DNA of 64,000 bases from Flaccisagitta enflata (Eukaryota; Chaetognatha; Sagittoidea; Aphragmophora): positions 14,384,001-14,448,000 of the forward strand of contig OZ231127.1 in assembly GCA_965153355.1 (NCBI GenBank). Direction: 5' to 3'. Positions 52,259-64,000 of the stretch are shown here, piece after piece. Below the pieces are notes generated by a model that did not search any database, was not told where the DNA came from, and saw only the letters and a program-made list of their open reading frames with translations. How positions within the stretch are numbered: the stretch's first letter is position 1; every line of letters begins with the position of its first letter. Position numbers and translations under genes: made by a program.

Positions 52259-52608
52259 TCCGTAATAGAGAACCCTGACCGTTATCTTTGCCCATCCGGA
52301 ACTGATGAAGTTAGTCAGCTTCTGTTGTTGGAAAAGAAAGTTGTTCTGACTCAACGAATATCCGCGTATATTTCTAGATGTTTTAGCGAAGCATCTGCTT
52401 TGTGCCTTTCATTTCTTGATGTATATCTTTGCTGCCCAAATCTCATAACTAACGATTAATGATCGAGGGTTCACAGATGCCGGCGCTCATTCATGCAAGG
52501 AAACGCTTCATTATTTCTCAAAACTTTTTTTTTATTTTCATTACTTCTAATGATGTACACATTGCTGAAACAGATTCACTTTTGCGGTTTCAAAAAGCCC
52601 CTATTTTT

Positions 52609-52912
52609 AGTCGCGTGCCACGCGACTATGGGTCGGTCGGTCCGTCGGTCGGTCAGTCACCGTTTGCTTTTTTGGCGTTTTTAGGCATCTTTTGCATTAC
52701 TGCTCCTACTTTTAGTCTTTTAGTCTTTTGATCTTTTAGTCCATTAGTCTTTTGGTCTCTTAGTCTTATGTCATTAAGTTATCATATCATTAACTCATTG
52801 GGTCATAAGGTCATAAGGTCATTTGCAATAAAAGTGTAAATTATGAAAATTGTCAACATTGTTGATAATAAATCAACGACCACACGCGACTTGAAAGGTG
52901 TTAGCCTTGTTT
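52609..52912 (+). mobile_element. AGTCGCG-family composite element
   Basis: Head AGTCGCGTGCCACGCGACTA, then GGTCGGTCGGTCCGTCGGTC, then TTTTAGTCTTTTGG-type and GTCATAAGGTCATAAG units, and tail CACACGCGACTTGAAAGGTG, TTAGCCTTGTTT. The tail differs at a few bases from the compact copy. Confidence 0.7.
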
Positions 52913-53250
52913 CAATGAGAATAAAAAGATGGGAGCGATGAATGGAAACATTTTATTGCAAAGAAATGAAAATTCAAAACACAATGTGAAGCAAATAACT
53001 ATTTTTTACTAACTCCTACACAAATTGATGCACCTATGTAACCAGATTCATCTAAACATTTTGAGATAAGAACGGATTCGAAATATTGACAGCTATTGTC
53101 TCCACCCAATAGAGCTGATGAGACTTTTTTCCTCCTTACAGACGCGCGAACTCCGTTGGCTATAATTATCCTGGAATTTATTCCACGTTTGGTTAAATAT
53201 GTCTCTGATGACTGAGGTAAATGAGTTTTGGGTCACTTTTGATGATGTAA

Positions 53251-53252
<2 letters not shown>

Positions 53253-53329
<77 letters not shown>
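53253..53329 (+). repeat. (GA)n microsatellite
   Basis: Perfect run of about 38 copies. Confidence 0.95.
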
Positions 53330-53330
<1 letters not shown>

Positions 53331-53498
53331 AGTTTTCATCCTCGAATCTTGCTTGACGATGGCTCATGTGTATTTTCACCATAAAAGGGTTAAACATACA
53401 GTAGATGTCATCCAGACTTGGAAATACGGGGGAGCTCATAACCTGAGCATCAGTATAGTGAGGGGACTGATATTTTGCTGATATAATGTATAGACCTT

Positions 53499-53806
53499 AA
53501 GGGGTTGACGATGGGGTATGGCATCCCCCTACGGCTTACCCCAAGAAAAAAACTTGAAGTATACAATTTTAGAATCAATCACTTTTTTTGCAGATTTTCA
53601 GCTGCATCCATTTGCTTAAAGTGCAAAACCAGTCTGGGATTCGAACCTGGAACCTTTGACTAAATAAATTGATCAAAATAAACCTGAAGTTGAATGAGTT
53701 AACGACTAGCCCAATTCCAGAGGCTGATCTGAGAAAGCAAATTTGATTTAGTATATTCAAAAAATTTTCTTTTAACAGAGCTGCCATACCCCATCATCAA
53801 CCCTAT
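53499..53806 (+). mobile_element. Short inverted-repeat element carrying a tRNA-like core
   Basis: The arms GGGGTTGACGATGGGGTATG and its inverse at 53781-53804 bound the element. The minus-strand core (about 53715-53620) has an A-box-like TGGGCTAGTCGTTAACTC and a perfect B-box-like GGTTCGAATCC, as in tRNA-derived SINE heads. This may be a SINE fragment trapped between inverted repeats. Confidence 0.5.
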
Positions 53807-54134
53807 AGGACATAAGTATTATACAAACACAGTTTCATTCATTTGCACAAATGGTACTTAGGTAAGGCCTTGCGTATGGCGTATTTTTCCTCGGTTTCGG
53901 TTCGGGTTCGGAATACCCCAAAACCTTTCCTCGGGTTTATGTCGGGTTTATATTGGTTTTATAAATAAAGTAAGAAAAAGATGGATAGAAAAAAGAAATG
54001 AGAGAAAAAAAAGGGGAAAAAAATAAGAGAAACAAAATAGAAAAAGAACAAACACACACAGACACAGACATAGTGAGACAGCAAAAAATGTGAGCAAGAA
54101 GGAAAAAAGAATTAGTTTGAACAACATAATAAGA

Positions 54135-54332
54135 AAAACAAGGCCGGATACGCGGCTACCCTAGTCGCGTGCGGGTGGGCAGGAGCAGTGCTGGAGAAGT
54201 TCACCAGGGCATCTGGGCAGGAGCTGTATGCTCAAAAAGCTCAAAAACGCCGAAAAAGTAAAAAGGGGACCAAACGACCGACCGACGGACCGACATAGCG
54301 GGATGTAGAGTCGCGTAGCACGCGATTAAAAA
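54135..54332 (-). mobile_element. AGTCGCG-family element, short diverged copy
   Basis: Plus strand starts AAACAAGGCCGGATACGCGG and ends with CCGACGGACCGACATAGCGG and GTCGCGTAGCACGCGATTAA. It has almost no internal repeat, showing that the core is dispensable. The variant tail (CTAGTCGCGTGCGGGTGGGC) links it to the copies at 19.77 and 45.83 kb. Confidence 0.6.
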
Positions 54333-54347
54333 CAAAGAAATAAATGC

Positions 54348-54351
<4 letters not shown>

Positions 54352-54424
<73 letters not shown>
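54352..54424 (+). repeat. (GA)n microsatellite
   Basis: Run followed by CAGACACACACA, again a GA-to-CA junction; it lies just after a composite element. Confidence 0.95.
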
Positions 54425-54430
<6 letters not shown>

Positions 54431-54876
54431 CACACACACACATAGACATATAATATGATCATAAAGATGAGAAGAAAAAAAACAGAAAATAGTTTGATGA
54501 GTGGAAGAATGAAAGAATGATATAGAAGCAAAAAACTCCTAGAAGACAAGGTCGGTTTTGTAAGCAAAACCGAATTTCGGGTTTGGCCTCAAAACCGAGC
54601 CTCGGCCTTCTCACGGCCAAACCCGCAAGGCCTTATACTTAGGATATGAGGCCCCCGGTGTGTATCTTCTTGTGTGATGAAAAATTACATTTGTTGAAGG
54701 ATTAGTGTGAAGGAGAGCACATATATGAATGGCCTTTCTCCATTTTGAGTTTCGTAAATTGTCAAGAAATGTTCCTTAGTGAATTTAGCTTAACAGAGAT
54801 CATATGTTAGAATGACTTCTCGCCGGTGTGGGCTTGTAAGTGAGCGGCCAAGGTAATTACCGCATTAGAATATTCT

Positions 54877-56572
54877 TTATCCAGTGTGAGTCTTCAAATG
54901 TATTTCCATACCTCTTTTTGTTGTGAATGTCTTTTGACAAACATCACATTGAAACGACTTTACACCTGTATGAGTCCTTTTGTGACTTACCAAGTGACTT
55001 CTCAAAGCGAATGCAGATGGACACACATCACATTTAAATGGCTTTTCACCTGTATGAGTCCTTTTGTGTTTAATCAAGTAAACTCTCAAAGCGAATGTAG
55101 ATAGACACGCATCATATTGAAATGGCTTCTCTCCTGTGTGGGTCATTTTGTGTCGCTCCATATCTTTTTTAGCAATAAAACTAAATGAACAGACATCACA
55201 TTTGAAAGGTTTTTCACCTGTGTGGATCATTTGGTGAGTTTTCAAGTTACCCTTTTTAGAAAATGCAGCTGGACAAGTATCGCATTTGTAAGGCTTTTCA
55301 CCAGTATGTGTTCTTTTGTGATCCTCCAAATTAGATTTATGGGCAAATGCAGCTGAACAACCGTCACATTGATATGGCTTCTCACCAGTATGGACTCGCT
55401 TGTGCATTTTCAATTTGTCCTTACTACGACAGGAGAATGGGCAAGAGTCGCAAATAAATGTTTTTTCGTCAGTATGAGTTGCACTGTGAGATTTTACTCC
55501 CCACTTAGTTGGAAAGGCAGATGAGCAAAAATGACACTTGAATGTTTTTTGTCTTATACCTAAGTGCATTCTCTCCTTGTGTACGTCCATGTTTCCTTTT
55601 TGGCTAAAAGTTTTAGGACACAAATCACACTCATATGGTTTTTCACCAGTATGCACTCTTTTATGCTGCGTTAATTCTCGTCGACTATGAAAAGCAGATG
55701 GGCAGTTTCCGCATTTAAATGGTTTTTCACTGGTGTGACGAATTTTGTGTTTGGTCAAATCGTGCTTATTACGGCAAGCATATGAACATGAATCGCACTT
55801 GAATAATTTCTCTCCAGATCCAGTGTGAATTTCTTTGCGTATTTTCAAGTATTGATTTGTAGTAAATGTCGAATGACAAGTGTCACATTTGAATGGTTTT
55901 TCGCCTGTGTGTGTCCTCCTGTGAATTTTCAGATTATTTTTTTGTGAAAATGCTACTGGACATTTGTCGCATTTAAATGGTTTTTCCCCTGTGTGAATTC
56001 GCCTATGTTTTTTTAAGTTATACTTGGTAGAAAGTGCAGCGGGACAAGCATCACATTTGAAAGGCTTTTCTCCAGAGTGGGTCTTCTTGTGAGTTTTTAA
56101 AAACTCGTTTGTGGAAAAGGCCTTTGTACATTCATCGCATTTAAATGTTTTTTCTCCTGAGTGAACTCTTAAATGTGTGTTTAAGTGTGACTTAAGTTAA
56201 TGTTGCATTGAAACGGTTTTTCTCCAGTGTGTATTCGCTCATGAATCTTCAACTTTTGTTTCCCGGCGAATTTAGATGGACAGTGGTTGCATTTAAATGT
56301 TTTTCTCCTGATTGAGTTTGCTTTTGTTTCACTAAGGCTGATAACTTAGTGGAAGCAGACGGACTAGCATCATATTTGGATGGTAGTTCTCCAGTAAGAA
56401 TCCCGATGTGAGTCTTTAAAACTATGTTGGTAGAAAAGACTCCTGAAGTTGACGAGTTTTTGACGGGGACGTTATCATCAATATCCAAAGAGATTTTTAG
56501 CTTATCATCATCATATTTAATTGTTTGACGACTGCTTGAGCGTGGGTTTTCTTCTGGCACGTTACATTCCAT
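54877..56572 (-). pseudogene. Broken multi-finger C2H2 zinc-finger gene
   Basis: A frame from about 56189 to TAA near 54877 encodes about 15 tandem C2H2 fingers with HTGEKP-type linkers (FKCDVCPSAFALRSHLVSHK is typical). Upstream, an ATG at 56572 opens a separate 107-aa frame (MECNVPEENPRSSSRQ...) ending at 56249. Three lesions are visible. A 5-A versus 6-A run near 56300 shifts frame at a GEK-TF linker. A finger near 56190 has lost about 28 nt between its first Cys and Leu and meets a TAA. Finger 9 of the main frame has Tyr for its first Cys (FQYDAC). One linker has two extra residues (HTGSGEK), and LKIRKEIH lacks the first His. No intron is seen. Presumed DNA-binding transcription factor origin; either a pseudogene or an assembly with indel errors. 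Confidence 0.75.
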
Positions 56573-56861
56573 TTTCTTTGAGGATATCGTGTCAGTTTGC
56601 GGGTACTATGATAGGTGGATCAATATTGATGTTTTGACTTTTTATCAATCTCCAGTTTCGTCTCGGAGCTTCGTGTCGTGCAAAATCGGAAAAACGATTC
56701 ACAAAATGCAGAATTTTCGTCCAGACCAGATGTTAAGGGGCAAAGTGACAAAGTGGTTTTCTACGGTCGGCAGTGATCTTTAGACCATGTGACTTTAATG
56801 GACAATACACAGTGGACAATGGAGGAGTGAGAGAGAGAAACACGGAGATACAGAGATCGAA

Positions 56862-57100
<239 letters not shown>

Positions 57101-57564
57101 CAGAAACGGTTATACAGAGACCAAGATGGACAAAGAAAGAAACGTTCCTGATACATGAAATTGATGCGGTGATGGAAATGTGGGTAAGCGATATTGAGTC
57201 AAGCGACACTGGTAAAGCAACAGCTCTCCTCTATCTTAAAATAATAAGGCCAATGCAATTTCCCCGATTTTCTCCCTTCCCTTCTGATAAAAAAATTGTC
57301 AATTGCGAAGTTGTTTTCACGGCCATATCTATCCCGGATGTCAGAGGTAAATCAGCCGAATCAAAACAATGAAAAGATTTCCAACCTTTGAACCCATGGA
57401 CGGGCCTACAGACCAAAGGGTTGACCGAAAACAGCGATTATCTCTAGTGGACTTCCCACGCCATTCCAACGTCCAACACTTGTGGCATCTGCACAATGGA
57501 CATGGTCTGTCGCCCAAAGACGCCTCTTTGACGCCAAAGGCGCTGAGAAGGCTCAACCTCTGTT

Positions 57565-58135
57565 AAGTTGTTAACTTATGAACTCTGCGCGCCCAAAAGT
57601 TCAGCCAACGCTTCGTACTCTTTCACCTCCGATGTTGTTAACATGTGATCTTTGTGCACCCAGCTCTCCGTCTCTCCAATGTCAGCCTCGGTGCACCCAA
57701 CGCTTTCTCCAACGCTTTGTACTCTTTTTACCTCTGAAGTTGTTAACTTGTGATCTTTGTGCACGCAATTAACTGTCCGTCCCTCCAATGTCGCCTCGTT
57801 GCACCCAACTTTTATTCCAACGCTTTGTGTTGTATGACTTGTATCACCTCAGATGCTGTTAACTTGTGATCTTTGTGCTCGCAACTGTCCGTCCCTCCAA
57901 AGTAAGCCTCAGTCTTCTGCTTTGTACTCTATCACCTCAGATGCTGTTAACTTGTTATCTTTTAGCACCCAAAAGTCCATCCCACTTAATTGTCTACCTC
58001 CGCGCACCTAAACCAGTTTTAACCCTTAGTATTCTTTCACCTCCAAAGTTGTTAATCTATGAACTCTGTGCACCCAATTGTCCATTTGTTCACCAACGCG
58101 CACCCTCTACTTGTTCCTCTTCTCACCTTTTCATC
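57565..58135 (+). repeat. ~90-110-bp tandem repeat with GTTGTTAACTTGTGATCTTT
   Basis: About six diverged units, each with TACTCTTTCACCTC, GTTAACTTGTGATCTTTGTG and GTCCGTCCCTCCAA. No coding signal. Confidence 0.8.
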
Positions 58136-58221
58136 GGTCCTCAAATGATCTTTGACTCCGCCTTGTCCAAACTCTGAACGCCGCCACTCGCCGCACTGCT
58201 CTCCTTGTTAGCGGCCGTGAG

Positions 58222-58327
<106 letters not shown>

Positions 58328-58864
58328 TGTTTCAGAAATGATCATACATTCTCTCTCCCACACGCGCACACGCGGACGCTCACTTAAGATCATTCATTCA
58401 ATCCTCACTTGGCCCCTTTCCTCAAGCGACCCCGAAAAACCCCCAGTGACCCTCAAAACCCCTCGCGACCCTTGAAACCTCCTGTGACCCCTGAAACCCT
58501 CCGTGACCACAAAATCTTTCTTGTGATCTCGAATCTCGCGTGACCATCGATTCTCCTGAGAATCAAAGCCAAATACACGAGAGTGCAAATTTTGGACTCG
58601 ACAAACCTCAACGCATAAGTCCAGTCTTTAGTCCATCAGGACCAAATGAGTGCCTTTTAAAAAACGTACATTATCAAATGGATGAAAGCTCTCACGATGT
58701 TCTTTCCGTTTCTCTCGGGTAGATCAAGAACAGATACTGTACCTGTCCATCTAGCATCTGGGCCGTCGTTTGGTTTGCCTGTGCTGCGGGTAATGATAAG
58801 TATGTACAGTTTAAGTGGAGGTTAAGTAGTCCGACGGAACACTTTTTAGTGAACAAATGACATA

Positions 58865-59027
58865 CAGTAGAACCCCGCTCTAACTGGCCCGGAATTAACG
58901 GAATTCCGCCTATGGCAGATGCAAATTCATAGCCTCTTCCAGTTGTTGGCTTGTACATATTTCACTTGAATTTAAAACAGATAACATTTGTTAGTTCCTT
59001 GAAGGCCGTTAGACCGGGATTATACTG
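58865..59027 (+). mobile_element. Tigger-type MITE, 163 bp
   Basis: The tip CAGTAGAACCCCGCTCTAAC and the inverted end CAGTATAATCCCGGTCTAAC are flanked by TA on both sides (58863-58864 and 59028-59029). The tips resemble the larger element at 8.8-10.1 kb, so the two probably shared a transposase source. Confidence 0.8.
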
Positions 59028-59214
59028 TAGTCGATATTTTGTTGAGTTTCTAGTTGTTTGCGCTACTTTTTTTTTTCAGGAAAATGAATTACTACATTCA
59101 GTCCTCGCATCTCTATAAGAGGGTGTGTCCCTTGGTCTGTCTGTCTGTCTGAATGTCCGTCCGTAACGCGAAAATTTCAAAACGCGATTTCTAGGGTTTT
59201 CTCTTCATTTCTGT

Positions 59215-59395
59215 TCATCTCTCTTATGTCTCTTTTGTCTCTTTTGTCTCTTTTGTGTCTTTTGTCTCTTTTGTCTCTTCTGTCTCTTTTGTCTCTTTTG
59301 TCTCTTTTGTCTCTTTTGTCTCTTTTGTCTCTTTTATGTCGCCAATATGTCTCTTTTGTCTCTTTATCTCTTAAGTCTCTTATGACTTAAGTCTT
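59215..59395 (+). repeat. GTCTCTTTT minisatellite, left part
   Basis: 9-bp units. The array continues at 61530-61720 as GTCTCTTAT/GTCTCCTCAT beyond the mariner-type insertion. The left edge has a (GTCTGTCC)-type head at 59115-59165. Confidence 0.85.
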
Positions 59396-59398
59396 CTA

Positions 59399-61525
59399 CA
59401 GGGTGTACCGCGCCAACTGTGACAAAAGAAAACGACACAACTCTGTATCTATAAATGGTAAATCAAATTTGAAAACAGTTTCAGAAAGCCCTTTGAAAAC
59501 GATTTTTTGCTGTTCAGTTCAAAGCCTATGAGGGATGACCACTTTTTGTCAAGAAACAAGGCCAACACCTATAAGTCGCGTGCAGGACAAAAATAACTGA
59601 ACTGACCTGACTCCTTATTATATCTTTTTCTCGAAAATCAGACTTAAACCAGACCCAAACCAGACCCAAACCAGACTCAAACCAGACTCAAACCAGAATT
59701 AAACCAGACCTAAACCAGACCAAAACCAGACCAAAACCAGACCAAAACCAGACCAAAACCAGACCTAAACCACACCTAAACCAGACCTAAACCACACCTA
59801 AACCAGACCTAAACCAGACCTAAACCAGACTTAAACCAGACTCAAGCCAGACTCAATCCAGACTTAAACCAGACTCAAACCAGACTCAAACCAGACTCAA
59901 ACCAGACTCAAACCAGACTCAAACCAGACTCAAACCAGACTCAAACCAGACTTAAACCAGACTAAACCATACATAAACCAGACTTAGATCTGACTTAAAC
60001 CAGACTTAAACCAGACCAAAACCAGACCCAAACCAGCAGACTTAAACCAGCAGACCTAAACCAGCAGACTTAAACAAGCAGACTTAAACCAGCAGACCTA
60101 AACCAGCAGACCTAAACCAGCAGACCTAAACCAGCAGACTTAAACCAGCAGACTAAAACCAGCAGACTTAAACCAGCCGACTTAAACCAGCAGAATTAAA
60201 CCAGCCGACTTAAACCAGTGGATTTAAACCAGCAGACTTAAACCAGCAGACTTAACCAGCAGACCTAAATCAGCCAACCCAAACCAGCCGACCTAAACCA
60301 GCCAACTCAAACCAGCAGACTTAAACCACCATACTTAAAGCAGCAGACTTGAACCAGCGGACTTAAACCAGCAGACTTAAACCAGCAGACTTAAACCAGC
60401 AGACCTAAACCAGCAGGCTTAAACCAGCAGACTTAAACCAGCAGACTTATACCAGCAGACTAAAAAATGATCAAAAATGACCAAAATGACCAAAATGATC
60501 AAAAATGACCAAAAATGACCAAAAATGACCAAAAAAGAAAAATGACCAAAAATGACCAAAAATGACCGAAATGACTGAAATGAACAATGACCGAAATGAC
60601 CAAAAATGACCAAAAATGACCAAAAATGATCAAAAATGATCATAAATGATCAAAAATGATCAAAAATGACCAAAATGACCAAAGTGGCCAAAATGACCGA
60701 AATGACCAAAATGACCAAAAATGACCAAAAATGATAAAAAATGACCAAAAACAACCAATAATTCTCAAAAACACCAAAAAAATGATTCAAAATAACTCCA
60801 GACGACCTAAAACGACAAAAACAGCGCAAAAAGCAAAGTGTTGCGGACGGACCGGCGGACCGACCGAGCCGAGACTATGACATGAGGACAAGTGCGTACG
60901 ACTAAAAAAAAAGGAACAGTAGCTTTTTTCTGTGTTTCAGAAGAAAATTGTTGGTTTTAAAGGGTTTTTGAACTTCAAATCAATGAATTCGCTAAGGGAA
61001 TTTGGCAAAAAAATTTAGATTTGAACAAAAATGGATCAAAATTCAATGTAAATTATAAATGTACTCAAGTTTTTGTTATAAACAAGCATTTGGACTTGTT
61101 TTAGCCACTCAAAAAGCCCATCTTTTTAGAGCAGCACATTGAAAGAGGCAAAGAAAAAACAAATTTCTTGATCTGATATGCTTTGATTAAATTTGTTCAA
61201 CATTTACATAAAATTCATAAAATTAGCTTTAATATGAGTCCAATCCCACAGATTTAGCTCAATTCGTTTTGAAATGACGTTGAATTTCAGGTGAACGGTT
61301 CAACTGCTTTGATGATGCAAAAATTGCAAAAATGCATTTTTCAAAATGAATGTTTTTTGAAATTCATACTTAAGAGGGGCAAAAAAGATGAAGGAAAGAA
61401 ACCAATCAGAACTAGATAAAATCGTTTTTCCAGAGCTTTACAACCCTTTTTTCAGATTCAATTTATCATTTTTCATTGCAGAATTACATCGTTTTCTTAG
61501 GTCACTTTTGGCGGGGTACACCCTG
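59399..61525 (+). mobile_element. Mariner-type element with CAGGGTGTACC tips, itself interrupted
   Basis: Tips CAGGGTGTACCGCGCCAACT and (inverted right end) CAGGGTGTACCCCGCCAAAA are flanked by TA (59397-59398, 61526-61527). Both sides lie in the same GTCTCTTTT/GTCTCTTAT minisatellite, so it inserted into that array. A reverse-oriented AGTCGCG composite element occupies 59553-60904 inside. No transposase frame is seen. Confidence 0.78.
59553..60904 (-). mobile_element. AGTCGCG-family composite element with CCAGACTTAAA and AATGACC arrays
   Basis: Reading on the minus strand, the head is a diverged GTCG tip plus (GGTC)n-like bases (60840-60904). The body is AATGACCAAA-type repeats (60465-60780) and an array of 11- to 14-bp CCAGACTTAAA/CCAGCAGACTTAAA units (59640-60460), given in plus orientation. 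The tail is CGACTTATAGGTGTTGGCCT then TGTTT at 59553-59580. Confidence 0.65.
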
Positions 61526-61527
61526 TA

Positions 61528-61725
61528 TGTCTTCTAAGTCTCTTAAGTCTCTCATTTCTCTTATGTCTCTTATTTCTCTTATTCTCTTATGTCTCTTATG
61601 TCTCTTATGTCTCACGTCTCTTATGTCTCTTTTGTCTCATGTCTCCTCATGTCTTTTCATGTTTCCTCATGTCTATTCATGTCTCTCTATATCTCTCCAT
61701 GTCTCAAGTCCCTTCATGTCTCTTC
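61528..61725 (+). repeat. GTCTCTTAT minisatellite, right part
   Basis: Continuation of the array interrupted by the 59399-61525 element. It is followed by a G-rich stretch to about 61835. Confidence 0.82.
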
Positions 61726-61858
61726 GTGAGGACGAGGCATGGGGGGTGAGGTGTAGGGGGGGGGGGCAGGCGTGGGAGGCGTTAGGGGGAGTTGGGAGGC
61801 ATGGAGGGGGGAGGCGTGGGGGGTGGGAGGCGGTAATCAAAGATCGGGTAATGTACAG

Positions 61859-62183
61859 CAGGGGTGTATATTCTTGAGTCGCTTTTGATATTTTTCCCCC
61901 CCCCCCTGCCTTTGATTTTCTACCCCGCGACACGTCGCGTCGCGTTTTTATATCCATGATTTTCTTCCCCATATAGCAATAAAACTATGTAGTTAAGGTT
62001 TAGATAGTGTTAAATTGTGTTCTACTAATTGAGTTTTATGATTTGGCACTGTAAAAAGTTATATTTTCCCCAAATTTCCTTTTTTTCTCTTTTTCTCCCC
62101 TTAGATTTCCTTCCCCATCTCCAGGCCCTTTGATTTCCCCCCCCCCCACCGGGGGGGGGAAAACTCAAGAATATACAGGCCTG
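61859..62183 (+). mobile_element. hAT-type MITE with 8-bp target duplication ATGTACAG
   Basis: The tips CAGGGGTGTATATTCTTGAG and (inverted right end) CAGGCCTGTATATTCTTGAG match. ATGTACAG is duplicated at 61851-61858 and 62184-62191. The interior is AT-rich with runs of C (61897-61906) and a C9-ACC-G9 palindrome (about 62138-62160). Confidence 0.85.
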
Positions 62184-62689
62184 ATGTACAGACTACAGAG
62201 GCATGCTAATAAATTGTGGAAAATACTGAGAATACTGTGCCAATACTGCCTATTGGCATATGACACCCATTACCCGTTTTCTTCGTCTAATGATTCCCGA
62301 CTTGGAGACTCACCCACAGTCACCCACACGTCTTGTTGGTTGTCTCCCAGCCGGACTGCAACACGCCCACCTCACCTATTGACCTGTTGACCTCTCTCTT
62401 TGGCTGGTCACATCATTATCATTTTCAAAAGATGTTTGGTTTTCTTTCTCTTAGCAACGACGGCGTTAAGAAACAAAATGGCTGTAATATTGAACGCAGA
62501 TGGCGCTTACATGTGTTCATCGGTTCGGAATACCTCAAGACATATTCAGTGTAAGCATGCAGAAGGCATCATAATTTTATGGGGCGTGTACAGGATAAGT
62601 TTTCAAATGCGCAATTTTTTTCTTTCTTCATCTCTCTCTAATTTTCTCGTCTAATTTTCTTGTCCATTTCTTTTTCTTTCTTCTTATTC

Positions 62690-62885
<196 letters not shown>

Positions 62886-62967
62886 TCCTTCGTATAAATC
62901 TTTCCCTGAGTTATCTTACTTTGCGGTTAAGCCATTTCTTCCCATTGCCTCCTTGACCACAAATCCG

Positions 62968-63078
<111 letters not shown>

Positions 63079-63404
63079 GCGGTCATATCTGTTCCCTCGG
63101 TCCCTTCGGTTGATCATTTCCAAAAATGAGCATCTCGCTTTCCGGCCTTAATTCGCCGCATGGGCAAAGTATGGCCACAGCCGTAATTTCTCGTTCGGGG
63201 CCTTTGGACCAAGATGGACGCCGCTCTCAATCTCAGCTGCCGGTTTGCTGGTTAACCGCCGCCACTGCAGCCAGTTGCATCACTGCATTGGCACCACTGC
63301 TACTGCTGAAGTGCATTTCCACCACCGTTACTACATCTGCCATTGTGAATCTGATCTGGTAAAAATTCTCTGTACCGTCCGACCACTACTCTGCCACTGT
63401 CACT

Positions 63405-63915
63405 ACTTGATATTTGGCTTCTACATCTAATGCCATAAGCATTGACATTGTCATTGCCATTGCTTATTGCCTCTCGTAGCTTCTAGATCTAACACCATGA
63501 GCATCGACATTGTCATTGCCATCTCTAGTTGCCTCACGTAGCTATTACATCTAATGCCATTAGCATTGACATTGTCATTGCCATCTCTAATTGCCTGTTG
63601 TAGCTTCTAGATCTAATGCCATTAGCATTGACATTGTCATTGCAATTGCAGATTGCCTCTCGTAGCTTTTACATCTAATGCCTTTTGTATTGACATTGTC
63701 ATTGCCATATCTTATTGCCTCTCGTAGCTTCTACATCTAATGATGTTAGTATTGACATTGTCATTGCCATCTCTAATTGCCTCTCGTAGCTTCTACATCT
63801 AATGCCATTAGCATTGACATTGTCATTGTCATCTCTAATTGCCTCTTGTAGCTTCTACATCTAATGCCATTAGCATTGACATTGTCATTGTCATCGCCAA
63901 TTGCCTATCGTGACT
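63405..63915 (+). repeat. 62-bp tandem repeat
   Basis: About eight units with TAGCTTCTACATCTAATGCC and ATTAGCATTGACATTGTCAT. The upstream DNA (63200-63400) is CCAC/TGC-rich. Confidence 0.88.
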
Positions 63916-64000
63916 TTCTACCATCGAAGAAGCATTGCCTTTGGAAAAATATTGCTTCTTAACAAGTAAAGCAACAAAAACCAGATTGGACTTAATTCAA

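Overview
The window looks like nuclear DNA of an invertebrate metazoan. It shows spliced genes with GT-AG introns, a signal-peptide/cysteine-rich/membrane-anchored protein, a GT10 fucosyltransferase, a C2H2 zinc-finger array, retrotransposon and DNA-transposon debris, and an extreme load of microsatellites and minisatellites. Nothing in the sequence fixes the phylum. Most long open frames are translations of simple repeats and are not genes.

The clearest gene runs on the minus strand from a TATA box at about 31.46 kb to at least 23.23 kb. I reconstructed 12 exons by splice sites and codon phase. Together they give a 695-residue protein: signal peptide, about 59 ectodomain cysteines in VWC-like modules, a PLAT/LH2 domain on two exons, one transmembrane helix and a short basic tail. 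Six further cysteine-rich exons continue on the same strand to about 16.7 kb. The first of these is phase-compatible with the exon just before the membrane exon, so they are either an alternative soluble 3' end or a degenerate tandem copy.

Other coding remains: the last two exons of an alpha-1,3-fucosyltransferase (14.09-14.77 kb, plus); a degenerate retrotransposon reverse-transcriptase remnant (15.4-15.9 kb, plus); a 5'-truncated RLE-type non-LTR retrotransposon set between two (CT)n tracts (37.5-38.8 kb, plus); a Tigger/pogo remnant (8.8-10.1 kb); and a broken many-finger C2H2 gene (54.9-56.6 kb, minus).

Layout: 0-7.6 kb is AT-rich with a 0.95-kb polypurine tract, two foldback elements and a 30-bp minisatellite. 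7.6-12.7 kb is a cluster of composite elements with palindromic AGTCGCG tips and internal minisatellites. 14-16.7 kb holds fucosyltransferase exons and retroelement debris. 16.7-31.5 kb is the cysteine-rich gene. 32-45 kb is repeats, the RLE retroelement and a 2.2-kb satellite. 45-54.4 kb is a 20-bp satellite plus several MITEs. 54.8-56.6 kb is the zinc-finger locus. 57-64 kb is tandem repeats, including a three-level nested transposon at 59.1-61.7 kb and a hAT MITE with an 8-bp target duplication.

The points most worth following are the PLAT/cysteine-rich membrane gene with its possible alternative end, the repeated placement of simple repeats or a dispersed 110-bp element directly beside its splice donors, and the AGTCGCG composite element family.
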